Source: an uncultured Verrucomicrobiota bacterium (GTDB lineage Bacteria > Verrucomicrobiota > Verrucomicrobiia > Verrucomicrobiales > Verrucomicrobiaceae). From it: a stretch of DNA of 55,584 nucleotides. Positions within the stretch are counted from its first letter, which is position 1, and every line of letters begins with the position of its first letter. Made by a program: the position numbers and the translations under genes. The notes below the pieces were generated by a model that made no database searches, was not told where the DNA came from, and was given only the letters and a program-made list of their open reading frames with translations. Positions 25,312 to 33,730 of this stretch are shown one piece after another. The stretch lies in contig CAILZI010000034.1 in assembly GCA_903838675.1 (NCBI GenBank), positions 1 to 55,584 on the forward strand. Reading direction: 5' to 3'.

Positions 25312-26826
25312 TCAAGGTCGGAACAGTCTGGCAAAGAGCGAACGGTCTTTATCTGTCATCATCACAAACACTACAGAAATGATCATGGCGAGACCGTAGA
25401 GGCCGGCACTGCCGATCAATCCCAAGTAGCCATCATAGATCCAAGGACTAACAATGAACCCTACAATCAAGGGTAAGGCTAGGCCCTTAATTCCGGGCCA
25501 GATGAGCCATCTCATCAAGTACTCACCTGCGGACACGTTCATAACCCTCGATAAAAGAACACTCATGACCACAGTGTTGCAAATGCCTACCTCAAGAGCC
25601 GAGGCCGCCACGACCCCGGAAACACCCCACAAGCGGCCAAACAAGTAGCCCACGACGCACACAGAAAGACCGCCGATGCACCTCACCCACATCAAAGAAC
25701 GCTGCAGGCCGAGAGTGTAAAGCAAGCTGTGAGCCGGGTATTGCATCAACATCAGGGCGTGAGGCACCGCCAGGATCTGCACCACCAGCAGCGACTCCTT
25801 AAACTCCGGACCAAGCCAGAGCTGGATGAACGGCCCGGCGAACAGGACCACACCACCCATCGCAGCCGCACAAAAGCCCGCAGTCAAGCCAAGCAGCCGA
25901 CGGAAAGTGCGGGTCATTGCCTCGCGGTCTGATGCCCCGTGCATATGGCCAAATACAGAGAGCGTGCTGCCACCGAAAATAGCGTTGACGATGTCTTCCA
26001 AAATGGTGATGAGACGTGTGCCAAGTGAATAGACAGCAACCCCGTCCATTCCAGCCACGATGCCGGTGACCTGCGGACCAGAACCAGCACGCACCGAGTC
26101 GCCAAGCGAGCCGATCAACATGTCACGGGTAAAGCTCTTCATCTCCTGCCTTGTCGCCAGCATTTCCGCAGTGGTCACACCGACACTGTCGGGCACCTGA
26201 GGAACGAATCTCATAAAACTCCTTTGAAGGCCAAGTTCCACGAGATCCGCTAGGGCATGAATTAACCCAACGGCAATCACCCCGCCGCCTGCAGAGAGAG
26301 CCACAAAAAGGCTTGTTGACTGGAAGACTACGCGGGAGATCGATGCCGCTGCCAGAAGGTCATATCTGATGCCCGCTCGAAGAATCAACTGGGGTAAGCG
26401 AAAGCGGAACCTTACAGCCATCGTGATCCCTCCTGGAAGCGTGGCGGCTAAAACTGTTTTGATGGACCACCCCTCCGGTAGGTTTGATAGAACTGCCAGC
26501 GTGGCCAGAGACAGGACGCTTCCGCATAGGATAATGTTGCCGATCCGACCAAAATGGGTTTTGGCGAAATGACATACCACCGCTTGTTTTTTCACATCTT
26601 TCGCCCCCACCGCCATCGATAGAAAACGGGTGGTCGAAAACGATACTCCAAGGTCTAAGAACGCGAAATAAGACAGCACTGACATGGCTAGCACCCAGAA
26701 GCCGTAGCCATCCTTTCCGAGCGAACCAATCACCAGTGGCGTCGTCACCAGCATGGCGACCATTTTGAAAGCATGATCGAGGAGATTCAGCCCAGAACCA
26801 TGAATAAAGCGTTTTGAGATGCTCAT
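25312..26826 (-). CDS. Wzx-type polysaccharide flippase (MOP/MATE-like)
   Basis: A 504-aa integral membrane protein with about twelve hydrophobic segments and the start pattern of polysaccharide biosynthesis exporters (FIHGSGLNLLDHAFKM, then TTPLVIGSLGKDGYGFWVLAMS). Other segments match the family, such as LGTRLITILEDIVNAIFGGS in the middle and LGLQRSLMWVRCIGG later. It would flip undecaprenyl-pyrophosphate-linked repeat units to the periplasm, ahead of the polymerase at 8306. It is the third gene of a minus-strand run with two methyltransferase genes (33-bp gap to the nearest). Confidence 0.87.
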   Translation of the reverse strand: MSISKRFIHGSGLNLLDHAFKMVAMLVTTPLVIGSLGKDGYGFWVLAMSVLSYFAFLDLGVSFSTTRFLSMAVGAKDVKKQAVVCHFAKTHFGRIGNIILCGSVLSLATLAVLSNLPEGWSIKTVLAATLPGGITMAVRFRFRLPQLILRAGIRYDLLAAASISRVVFQSTSLFVALSAGGGVIAVGLIHALADLVELGLQRSFMRFVPQVPDSVGVTTAEMLATRQEMKSFTRDMLIGSLGDSVRAGSGPQVTGIVAGMDGVAVYSLGTRLITILEDIVNAIFGGSTLSVFGHMHGASDREAMTRTFRRLLGLTAGFCAAAMGGVVLFAGPFIQLWLGPEFKESLLVVQILAVPHALMLMQYPAHSLLYTLGLQRSLMWVRCIGGLSVCVVGYLFGRLWGVSGVVAASALEVGICNTVVMSVLLSRVMNVSAGEYLMRWLIWPGIKGLALPLIVGFIVSPWIYDGYLGLIGSAGLYGLAMIISVVFVMMTDKDRSLFARLFRP

Positions 26827-26859
26827 GGCGGGCTTGTTTGCTCCATCATCCAGCCGCGT

Positions 26860-27594
26860 CTATCCCTCATAAGTCGACTTCCCGCTTTTTTGACCATGGA
26901 AGTTCCACCCCTGAGTGTTGAGCCTTTTGGTGTCAAAACGGTCGAGCCACAGCAAAGGGACCTTAGTGAAGAAACCGAAGAAAACCTTCGCCATCAGCAC
27001 CAGCGGCACTTTGAGCGCCTTCGGAGCCACACAATTCTGCAGGCAGCGCACTGTCCAGTGAAGCTGGTAGGCGATCATCACGAAGTGTCCGCCCTGAGCC
27101 TCTTTTTTCACCACCTTGAGGCCCGCCTTCTCAAATAGAAGAGTGAGGCCATAGTGGGTGAAGTTAAAGTAGTTCCATGGCTCGTTATGAATCGGTGAAG
27201 ACTGCGGTGTGGTAAGGAACAGATGTCCGTCGGGCTTAAGTACCCGTGCCATCTCCGAGCACACCTTTTGAGGGTCCTGCACGTGCTCCAGCACCTGGGT
27301 GGAGAGCACAATGTCATAGCTTTCATTTTCAAACGGCAGCGAAGAGACATCTCCCACAAAGTCCACACCCTCGCCGGCGCAAAAATCCAGCGTGTGCAGC
27401 ACCGCTCCAGTTGCCAGGATCTCGCCGCGCAGCGTCTGCTCTGGGAGACGTCCAGAGCCCGCGTCGAGCACCTTCGTGCCCTGTCTCATCTGCGGCAGCG
27501 CTTCTTTGCGGATGAAGTTAAGAATCGGATAGCGGTCCAGTTGCAGGCGTTCGTGCAAGCGGCGGGGGAGAAAAAGTCGTCCGAGGGAAATCAT
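26860..27594 (-). CDS. Class I SAM-dependent methyltransferase
   Basis: 244 aa from the ATG at 27594; a GTG at 27633 would overlap the upstream gene by 14 bp and is less likely. It has VLDAGSGRLPEQ as motif I, a long VDFVGDVSSLPFENESYDIVL as motif II, and the VLEHVQDPQKVCSEMARVLKPDGH signature of the Methyltransf_11 group, followed by FLTTPQ and an aromatic-rich helix (NEPWNYFNFTHYGL). The C-terminal about 60 residues are hydrophobic, suggesting membrane association. Acceptor unknown, presumably a lipid-linked sugar. It is in one transcription unit with the flippase and the FkbM-like gene. Confidence 0.87.
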   Translation of the reverse strand: MISLGRLFLPRRLHERLQLDRYPILNFIRKEALPQMRQGTKVLDAGSGRLPEQTLRGEILATGAVLHTLDFCAGEGVDFVGDVSSLPFENESYDIVLSTQVLEHVQDPQKVCSEMARVLKPDGHLFLTTPQSSPIHNEPWNYFNFTHYGLTLLFEKAGLKVVKKEAQGGHFVMIAYQLHWTVRCLQNCVAPKALKVPLVLMAKVFFGFFTKVPLLWLDRFDTKRLNTQGWNFHGQKSGKSTYEG

Positions 27595-27619
27595 GAAATG
27601 CGGGTGTTGGGAGGTGCTA

Positions 27620-28444
27620 TTAGATTGCAGCACTGTTCATGGGTTCCATGTAAAGCCAGTCCTGAAGTCCGCGGCGGTCATCGCCCACGAGCGCCTCAAT
27701 CTCATTGAAGGGAAGTCCCCGTAGCAGCGGGTAAAGGGCATATTCCAGACCGGAACTGGTGAACTGCTGAATATGGTGTGTTGCAGCGAATCGACCCCGA
27801 ATGAGTGGGGTGAGCCCCGGCTCCAAGCAGTCATGCAGTTCCACGAGAATGTCCGCGAAACGCAGCCACGGCACCTTCGCAGGATCCAGCACAGGGCGCT
27901 CGCCCGTATCGATATCCATCCACACCAGCACCCTGCCCGATGGATTCAGGGCGCAGAGGTCCTCCGCGCAACAATGACCACGTGTCTCCACCCGTTCCCT
28001 CACCTGGTTGATGCGGCAGAGGTTCAGACAGAACCGAGAACTCTCCTCGTCAGCCTCAAATGACACAATCTTCGCTTTCGGAAACAGCATGGCCAGCCCG
28101 GCGGTGTAAAAACCCTCCGCAGCACCCACGTTCACAATCAGTTCGTATTCTTTCTCTGTGCTAAGTCGACGCACAAGGCCATGAAGTTCATGCTCGTAGG
28201 CACCTATGATCTTTTCAAATCGGCACGAGGCCCACTGGCTCAATGGAGGATAATGAAGGCCTTTGAATGGCCCATCCATCACTTCATTTCCATAAGTTCC
28301 CTGTGCACTCAGCCGAAGCTCTACTTTGCGCCTCGTCGCCCTTCTCAGCTGGTAGGAAAGGAAGCGTGCAAACCTTTCCGCACATGAAAATCGAAGAACT
28401 GGAAGTGTGATCCAGTCTAAGAGGTGTCGGAGGAGTTTTTTCAT
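27620..28444 (-). CDS. FkbM-like SAM-dependent methyltransferase
   Basis: 274 aa. A basic N-terminal helix region is followed by motif I IVNVGAAEGFYTAGLAMLFP and VSFEADEESSRFCLNLC, then VLVWMDIDTGERPVLDP in place of the FkbM KiDvEG motif and ILVELHDCLEPG. The order and spacing fit FkbM-type enzymes, though the third motif is altered (MDIDTGE). It is the first gene of the minus-strand run 28444-25312, with 25 bp to the next start. The divergent methyltransferase at 28512 leaves 67 bp for two promoters. Confidence 0.78.
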   Translation of the reverse strand: MKKLLRHLLDWITLPVLRFSCAERFARFLSYQLRRATRRKVELRLSAQGTYGNEVMDGPFKGLHYPPLSQWASCRFEKIIGAYEHELHGLVRRLSTEKEYELIVNVGAAEGFYTAGLAMLFPKAKIVSFEADEESSRFCLNLCRINQVRERVETRGHCCAEDLCALNPSGRVLVWMDIDTGERPVLDPAKVPWLRFADILVELHDCLEPGLTPLIRGRFAATHHIQQFTSSGLEYALYPLLRGLPFNEIEALVGDDRRGLQDWLYMEPMNSAAI

Positions 28445-28511
28445 TGCGGAAGATGGCCGGAGAGGCCAATGAGTAAACCAGAAAAGAACATTTCACCCCC
28501 TCCTCAAATTT

Positions 28512-29297
28512 ATGGATGAAGCAACCCAGGACCGATTAAAAAATGAGGTTGATTTTCATGCAGAAATTGCGCAGCGGGAAAGAGAGTCTCTTGAAAAAAT
28601 ATCCCCGGAAGCCCTGGAACGTTACAAAAAATGCTCGCGCTGGCGCACCTATTATCCCGAGTGCGTGATTCACTTCCTCACGAAGCACCAGCCGGAACAC
28701 ATCTGCGACTTCGGCTGCGGCAGCGGGGAGATGGCATGCCGTCTTGGCCTCCTAGGCTATCGCGTCACTGGCATCGACGTTTCTCCTGACCTCATAGAAT
28801 TGGCCCGAGAGCGTGCTCGGATGGAGGGAGTGGAAGATCTCGTTCAATTTACCATAGCGGATGCCGCCGCGGCACCTGTCACCGATGGCACCTTTGATGC
28901 CGTGCTTGCCATGTCCGTCGTCCACCACATGCCCGCGAACGATGCGCTTAATGCCCTCGATCGCCTTCTCCGCCCCGGAGGCCACATCGCCTTTCTGGAG
29001 CCTGTCGCCTACTCCAGCTTGCTCCAATGGCTGCGTAATCGTACACCTGTGGAAAAGGATGTCAGTCCTGATGAGCGCCAGCTCAGCGCCGGGGAGATTC
29101 GTCTCATCGGAAAACGCTTCATCATTGAGGAGCAGCGTCACTTCCTCCTTCTTGCACGCCTCCGCCGGCTGCTGCCAAATGCTTGGTTTGATGTCGGGGA
29201 GCGCATCCTGAGCATTATCGACCAGGCTTTGTTTCTTATTCCAGGCTTCTCGCACTTCGCGGGCGTGATCGCCATTCAGGCCCGCAAGCGGGATTGA
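28512..29297 (+). CDS. Class I SAM-dependent methyltransferase (Methyltransf_25-like)
   Basis: 261 aa. It has a helical N-terminus, then HICDFGCGSGEMACRL as the SAM-binding glycine loop, VTGIDVSPDLIELARERA, FTIADAAAAPVTDGTFDAVL as motif II and VVHHMPANDALNALDRLLRPGGH. The tail has a membrane-like segment (RILSIIDQALFLIPGFSHFAGVIAI), a feature seen in methyltransferases acting on lipid-linked substrates. Convergent with the acyltransferase gene 24 bp away. The ATG at 28512 has no Shine-Dalgarno site, as usual in this window. Confidence 0.88.
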   Translation: MDEATQDRLKNEVDFHAEIAQRERESLEKISPEALERYKKCSRWRTYYPECVIHFLTKHQPEHICDFGCGSGEMACRLGLLGYRVTGIDVSPDLIELARERARMEGVEDLVQFTIADAAAAPVTDGTFDAVLAMSVVHHMPANDALNALDRLLRPGGHIAFLEPVAYSSLLQWLRNRTPVEKDVSPDERQLSAGEIRLIGKRFIIEEQRHFLLLARLRRLLPNAWFDVGERILSIIDQALFLIPGFSHFAGVIAIQARKRD

Positions 29298-29321
29298 TTG
29301 ACAGAAGTTTACCGCGACCAA

Positions 29322-30437
29322 TCAATCACAGCTGCTGTTTTCGACCCTTGACTTTCGTCGTGTCAAAGTGCGCCCCAAGCCTATGAATGGCACTTCAACC
29401 GCCTTGTTCAAAGTCCAAGCTATCACACAAGTCATCAAGAGCAGCAGGAAGAAACTTGTGATGGAGTTCACTGGCAGACTTCCTGACAGTTTCAGTTTTA
29501 GCAGTCCCATCATCAAAGGGTAATGCAGGATGTACAGTCCGTAAGATAGATCTACCCGAAAAAACTTTTGTATGCCAGCCAGCACTTGATGACAACGATT
29601 CCAGTGGATGGCACACACCACAAGACCGGCCGCGCCGACGGCACATGCGTGCTGGGCTGGCCATTTGTGTGAAAAACGAAACAAAATTGCGCTGAAAAAA
29701 AGCAGGCTCAGCATAAAGAACACAAGCCAGCACCTTGGGCCGAATCTCCATGCTTCAAAAGGCACTTTGGCAAGCAGGATTCCAACCACAAACTCCCCAA
29801 GTATGGCAATCAAGCCGAGATGATGACCTTCCAACCATCCACTTGCAGCAACCAGACCTAGCCAGACTATCCCCGCAGTAGCCCACGAGGTACGATACAG
29901 CACCCACACGACCAATGGGAAAATCACTGCGATTCTTGCCTCAACAAGCAGCGTCCATACAGGAGGAATCGCATAAGTATGATCTATTCGGCCATCCACC
30001 ATCAAAAGATGCAGCAGCCATTGCCGCCACCGAACCTCGCCATCAGCGAAAATGCCAGGAATATACTCTGACTGAACTGCAAGGCCGCCACTGCGCAGGA
30101 TCAGCATGTAGATGACAAAAGCCATCAACAACGCCGACCAGTACAATGGGTACAACCGCAACACCCGACGGATTCCAAACCTGAGATAACCGGCCACTGA
30201 AGGCGTTTCGCGCGATATCGACTGGGCCAGAACATAACCGCTCAGCACGAAAAACAATGTCACCGCCGCCTGGGAGTCAAAAGGACCTTTGGAAAGCCAC
30301 GAAGGAGCTGATATCTCCATGACGACCAGAAAGTGCTGAACAAACACCACGAACGCAGCTACCATCCTCAGAGCGTCCAACGACTCAACCCGAGCCGATG
30401 TGATATTGCTGGTCGCTCTCGAATCCCGTTTCTCCAC
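29322..30437 (-). CDS. Membrane acyltransferase family 3 (OafA/YrhL-like)
   Basis: 371 aa with about ten hydrophobic helices. The start has the family's SLDALRMVAAFVVFVQHFL (with the catalytic-type His) and QAAVTLFFVLSGYVLAQS, and later RRVLRLYPLYWSALLM and VDLSYGLYILHYPLMM, all typical Acyl_transf_3 signatures. It would transfer acetyl or another acyl group across the inner membrane to periplasmic glycan. It sits 52 bp downstream of the MaoC-SDR gene, as the apparent last gene of the FkbH/carrier-protein operon. It may therefore use a carrier-derived acyl group, although acetyl-CoA is the default for the family. Confidence 0.88.
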   Translation of the reverse strand: MEKRDSRATSNITSARVESLDALRMVAAFVVFVQHFLVVMEISAPSWLSKGPFDSQAAVTLFFVLSGYVLAQSISRETPSVAGYLRFGIRRVLRLYPLYWSALLMAFVIYMLILRSGGLAVQSEYIPGIFADGEVRWRQWLLHLLMVDGRIDHTYAIPPVWTLLVEARIAVIFPLVVWVLYRTSWATAGIVWLGLVAASGWLEGHHLGLIAILGEFVVGILLAKVPFEAWRFGPRCWLVFFMLSLLFFSAILFRFSHKWPAQHACAVGAAGLVVCAIHWNRCHQVLAGIQKFFRVDLSYGLYILHYPLMMGLLKLKLSGSLPVNSITSFFLLLLMTCVIAWTLNKAVEVPFIGLGRTLTRRKSRVENSSCD

Positions 30438-30489
30438 GCAGGTATGAATTAAGGTAAGGAGGGACCAATGACGACAGCCCCTGGATGAA

Positions 30490-31656
30490 CTACATAACTG
30501 GACCGCCCGTCACTGGCAGATTGACGCCGTTGACGAATGAAGCTGCATTAGAGGCCAGCCATGCGACCGCGGCTGCGGAGTCTTCCGGCGTCGCCAGCCG
30601 GCGGCATGCGTTCTTCATGGCCTCCACCTCGCGCACCCTCTGAGGCACATGGGCGCTAAATCCTGTCACAGTCATTGAAGGTGAGATCATGTTCACTGTG
30701 ATGCCCAGCGGCCCGAGCTCAATCGAAGCCGATCTGACCATGCCCCACAGCGCTTGCTTGGCCGCCACATAGTGCGCGAGGCCTGCCGGAGGCTGCCCGA
30801 AGAGATACGCGGTGCCCAAAAAAATGCAGCGCCCGTGCTTTCGCGCGCCCATCAGCGGGATCATCACCTTCAAAAGCTCCTGCGAAGCGGCCACCTGGAC
30901 GCGCCAGAATGCGTCAAAGTCGGCAGCGTTCGAATCCTTCAGCGCCACGGGCGTGAGAGAAGCCGTCGCAGCGTGCACGAGCACATCGAGCTGGCCAAAC
31001 TCGACCACCACAGCCTGCACAAGTTGCTCTGCGGCTCCAGCCTTGGACAAATCCGCCTGAAAAGCCTGCGCTTTACCACCCGCATCGACGATCTGCTTCA
31101 CCACCGCCTCAGCACCAGCTGCATTCGCATGGTAATGCACGGCCGCAGGCCCGTTCCCAGACAGAGCCAGCGCGGTGGCGGCTCCAATGCCGCCAGATGC
31201 ACCAGTCACCAGGGCTACACGCTGACCATCGGGCCCCGCCGGTGCGACTGATGCCAGTTTGTGTCCAACTTTCACTTCGGCTTCACCTTTCATGACGTGT
31301 TCTCCTTTTGTGTTGCTTGCGTAAAACTGCAATTGCAGCAGGCCCGCACCTGCAGACCATGAGCGTACCTCCACCTGCAACTCGATCTCGTCGCCCACAT
31401 ACACAGGCTTCAGCCATTGTAAGCTGTGCCCGGTCCAGAGAGCTCCCGCCCCTGGCACCACCATGCCGATCATGCGCGAGAGATAAGCCACCTGGATGGC
31501 TCCATGCGCCACCGCCTGTGGGAAGCCATACGAACGTGCTTCCGCTGCATCCATGTGCAGCGGGTTCACATCCCCGGAAAAGGCTGCGAAGCGCCTCACC
31601 ACCTCTTCGTCGAGCACAAAGCGCTCCTTGAACTGCTGGCCTGAGTGAAAGTCCAT
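30490..31656 (-). CDS. MaoC-like hydratase / short-chain dehydrogenase fusion
   Basis: A 388-aa fusion. Residues 1-130 form a hot-dog MaoC domain with FSGDVNPLHMD, where Asp29 and His34 are the hydratase pair, and a GFPQAVAHGAI helix. Residues about 146-388 form an SDR domain with TGASGGIG (151-158) and YxxxK (Tyr296, Lys300). Unusually, the catalytic Ser 13 residues before Tyr is Ala283 (Thr282 beside it), the catalytic Asn position appears to be Gln254, and the NNAG-type motif is HAAT. The SDR half may be atypical. Reduction and hydration of a carrier-bound beta-keto or enoyl group is the expected chemistry. It follows the carrier-protein gene by 16 bp. Confidence 0.85.
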   Translation of the reverse strand: MDFHSGQQFKERFVLDEEVVRRFAAFSGDVNPLHMDAAEARSYGFPQAVAHGAIQVAYLSRMIGMVVPGAGALWTGHSLQWLKPVYVGDEIELQVEVRSWSAGAGLLQLQFYASNTKGEHVMKGEAEVKVGHKLASVAPAGPDGQRVALVTGASGGIGAATALALSGNGPAAVHYHANAAGAEAVVKQIVDAGGKAQAFQADLSKAGAAEQLVQAVVVEFGQLDVLVHAATASLTPVALKDSNAADFDAFWRVQVAASQELLKVMIPLMGARKHGRCIFLGTAYLFGQPPAGLAHYVAAKQALWGMVRSASIELGPLGITVNMISPSMTVTGFSAHVPQRVREVEAMKNACRRLATPEDSAAAVAWLASNAASFVNGVNLPVTGGPVM

Positions 31657-31672
31657 GCGTGTTTTTGACGCT

Positions 31673-31915
31673 TCAGGGAGCGAGTTCCTCGATCATCAAT
31701 CTAGCAATCTTGAAGGAAACCATGTCCATCACCTGCTCTGCCGGGATCGCAATGTCAAACTCCTGTTCAACAGCCATCACCAGCCTCAGGTGACCGAGGG
31801 AGTCCCACTGCGGCGTGTTGTCCGGCGCTGTAGCATCAGAGACAGCGCTTTCTTCAAGGCCGAGAACTTGGGCAAAAACACGCCTCAGGCGCGGTTGGAT
31901 GGATTCAATCGTCAT
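31673..31915 (-). CDS. Acyl carrier protein partner of FkbH
   Basis: 80 aa with the modification motif WDSLGHLRLVMAVEQEF; the phosphopantetheine Ser is residue 39. Its start lies inside the end of the FkbH gene (11-bp overlap at 31905-31915), implying translational coupling and a fixed ratio. FkbH proteins in natural-product pathways transfer a glyceryl group from 1,3-bisphosphoglycerate to such a carrier, so glyceryl-S-ACP is the expected product. It is distinct in sequence from the carrier protein at 19090-19350, so the two probably serve different partners. Confidence 0.92.
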   Translation of the reverse strand: MTIESIQPRLRRVFAQVLGLEESAVSDATAPDNTPQWDSLGHLRLVMAVEQEFDIAIPAEQVMDMVSFKIARLMIEELAP

Positions 31916-33716
31916 AGGTCAGGTCCAGATAGGCCGGGATGGGGAAGTTTTCGAGCGGTTCCAGCGCCTTTGTCCAAATTTGCCCCGCCGAGTCCTTTGA
32001 CTCAAAACCGTGCCGGGCGTAAAGATCCTTCGTCTGCTGGTTTCGCTCCGATGACACAAACTCGCCCATCAGCACGCGTCCTCCGCGTGCGAGTACCTGC
32101 TTTGCCAAAAGTCCCAGCAGGGCCGTCTCGATTCCGCGGCCAATAACACGGCAGCTCAGCAGCAGCGAATCGACGCGCCACAGTCCCGCTTCGCCCGCCT
32201 CAGGCACGCCGATGACCACACCAATAAGGCCGTTGTCGCCAAACTTGTCCTCCAAACGCATCCACACCGCCACCGCACCTGCGGCGATCATCTGTTCAAG
32301 ATCTGCCCGTGTGTGCCGCCGGGTCGTGAGATTGAATTGATTTGTCTTTGCGAGCAATTGCACCACGCGCTCGATCGTCTCGGCATTCACCTCTCCAGCC
32401 TGCGCACGCATCTGGAGCGCGTTGAGGAACTCCTCCAGACTGCCGCTGCTTTCCTGCAAGGCCTGCCTCTCACTCTGCCGGCTCATCATCACCACACGCA
32501 GCGCATCATCACGCGTCACCACAGCAGCATCGAACCACTCGCTGTCCTCGATGGCCACAGCATAGCCTGCCACGGACGTGGGAAGCTCGATAACCGCCAC
32601 CTCGGGCATCAGCTTGCGCACCCATTCGCGCTCGACCGGATTGTCATCGACGAATACAAGCGCGTCAGTGCCGATGTTGAGCGTTTTGGCGATGCGACGC
32701 AGGCTGGTGACCTTGTCCTCCCAGTGAATCTCCATCGCGGAAAAATCCGCCGGGCGCAATATCATGTCCGGATGTTGTTCAAGAGCATCGAGAGCCTCCT
32801 CACGGTTGTTTTTGCTAGCGATGGCCAGCAGCACGCCGCGGTTTCGCAGTCCCTGCGCGGCACGTTGAAGGGCCTGGTGGGCATTTCCTGGAAACGTGTC
32901 TCCCAACTTGATGCCGCCGAGACCGGCCTCACCGAGCACCCCTCCCCACATCGTGTTGTCGAGGTCGAGGACGAGGCATTTGCGCGGCGGCACCCTCAGC
33001 GCGCGAATGGCACGCGCTAGGCATGTGCCAAGCACCGCGAAGCCTTCGCCGGAAAACGGCATGCGGGCCAGAAAGCTCATGCGCTCATCATGCCAGCGCT
33101 TAGAGCCGCATCGTGCAAACACCGCAGGCAGGTCAAAAAGCCGCGCATCAGACACTGATTCAATCTCCATGGCCGTTGCACCATTCAAAAACGAAGTGAA
33201 CGCGGCCAGCGACTCCGCGCCAAACAGCCCCGAAGCACCTTCCACCCCCGGCAGCCGAGGTGTGACATAGGCCGACCACAGCAACGAGGCCGCTGAATGC
33301 CGCCGCAAAGACTGCGCCACCTGCCGAGCAAGCTTCGCGAGCGTCTGGCGCAAATCATTTCGACCAGCCACATCCAGAGTTATGAAGCCCTGCACTTGGC
33401 TTCCCACCAGATCTTCCAGCCGAGCCAGTATAAAGACAACATCAGGCTTAAAAGCGTACAGTTCGCTTCCCGCATCGAGCACCTGCTGCTCAATCTGTCC
33501 GTAAGGCCCGCTCCAGATTGTAAATCGCAAGCCCCGGCGTGCGCCTTCCACGAGCAGAAAAGACTTTGCCACCTCGATCGTGCATGAGGCAAGTAAGGCT
33601 ACGCGCACCTCCGGCAGCTCCGCCATTGCAGGATCCAGCTTTCGCGCCAGCGCCTGATAGGAGGACAGACTGCCGTCAAAGCCTTCAAAAAACGGGGAGA
33701 TGGATGGTGGGAGCAT
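31905..33716 (-). CDS. FkbH-like HAD-IIIC / GNAT protein (glyceryl-ACP loading)
   Basis: A 603-aa protein with an N-terminal BF1531/SGNH-like region (about 35-200), an HAD-IIIC domain with the catalytic VLDLDNTMWGG (Asp251, Asp253) and VFVDDNPVEREWV (Asp357, Asp358), and a C-terminal GNAT-like domain. The LLAKTNQFNLTTRR signature between them is typical of FkbH. FkbH enzymes dephosphorylate 1,3-bisphosphoglycerate and load the glyceryl group onto ACP; O-antigen and EPS loci carry similar proteins. The gene is followed by the overlapping ACP gene and preceded (15 bp) by the GNAT-like gene. All key residues are intact. Confidence 0.92.
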   Translation of the reverse strand: MLPPSISPFFEGFDGSLSSYQALARKLDPAMAELPEVRVALLASCTIEVAKSFLLVEGARRGLRFTIWSGPYGQIEQQVLDAGSELYAFKPDVVFILARLEDLVGSQVQGFITLDVAGRNDLRQTLAKLARQVAQSLRRHSAASLLWSAYVTPRLPGVEGASGLFGAESLAAFTSFLNGATAMEIESVSDARLFDLPAVFARCGSKRWHDERMSFLARMPFSGEGFAVLGTCLARAIRALRVPPRKCLVLDLDNTMWGGVLGEAGLGGIKLGDTFPGNAHQALQRAAQGLRNRGVLLAIASKNNREEALDALEQHPDMILRPADFSAMEIHWEDKVTSLRRIAKTLNIGTDALVFVDDNPVEREWVRKLMPEVAVIELPTSVAGYAVAIEDSEWFDAAVVTRDDALRVVMMSRQSERQALQESSGSLEEFLNALQMRAQAGEVNAETIERVVQLLAKTNQFNLTTRRHTRADLEQMIAAGAVAVWMRLEDKFGDNGLIGVVIGVPEAGEAGLWRVDSLLLSCRVIGRGIETALLGLLAKQVLARGGRVLMGEFVSSERNQQTKDLYARHGFESKDSAGQIWTKALEPLENFPIPAYLDLTYDD

Positions 33717-33730
33717 GGATAACTAGAGCA

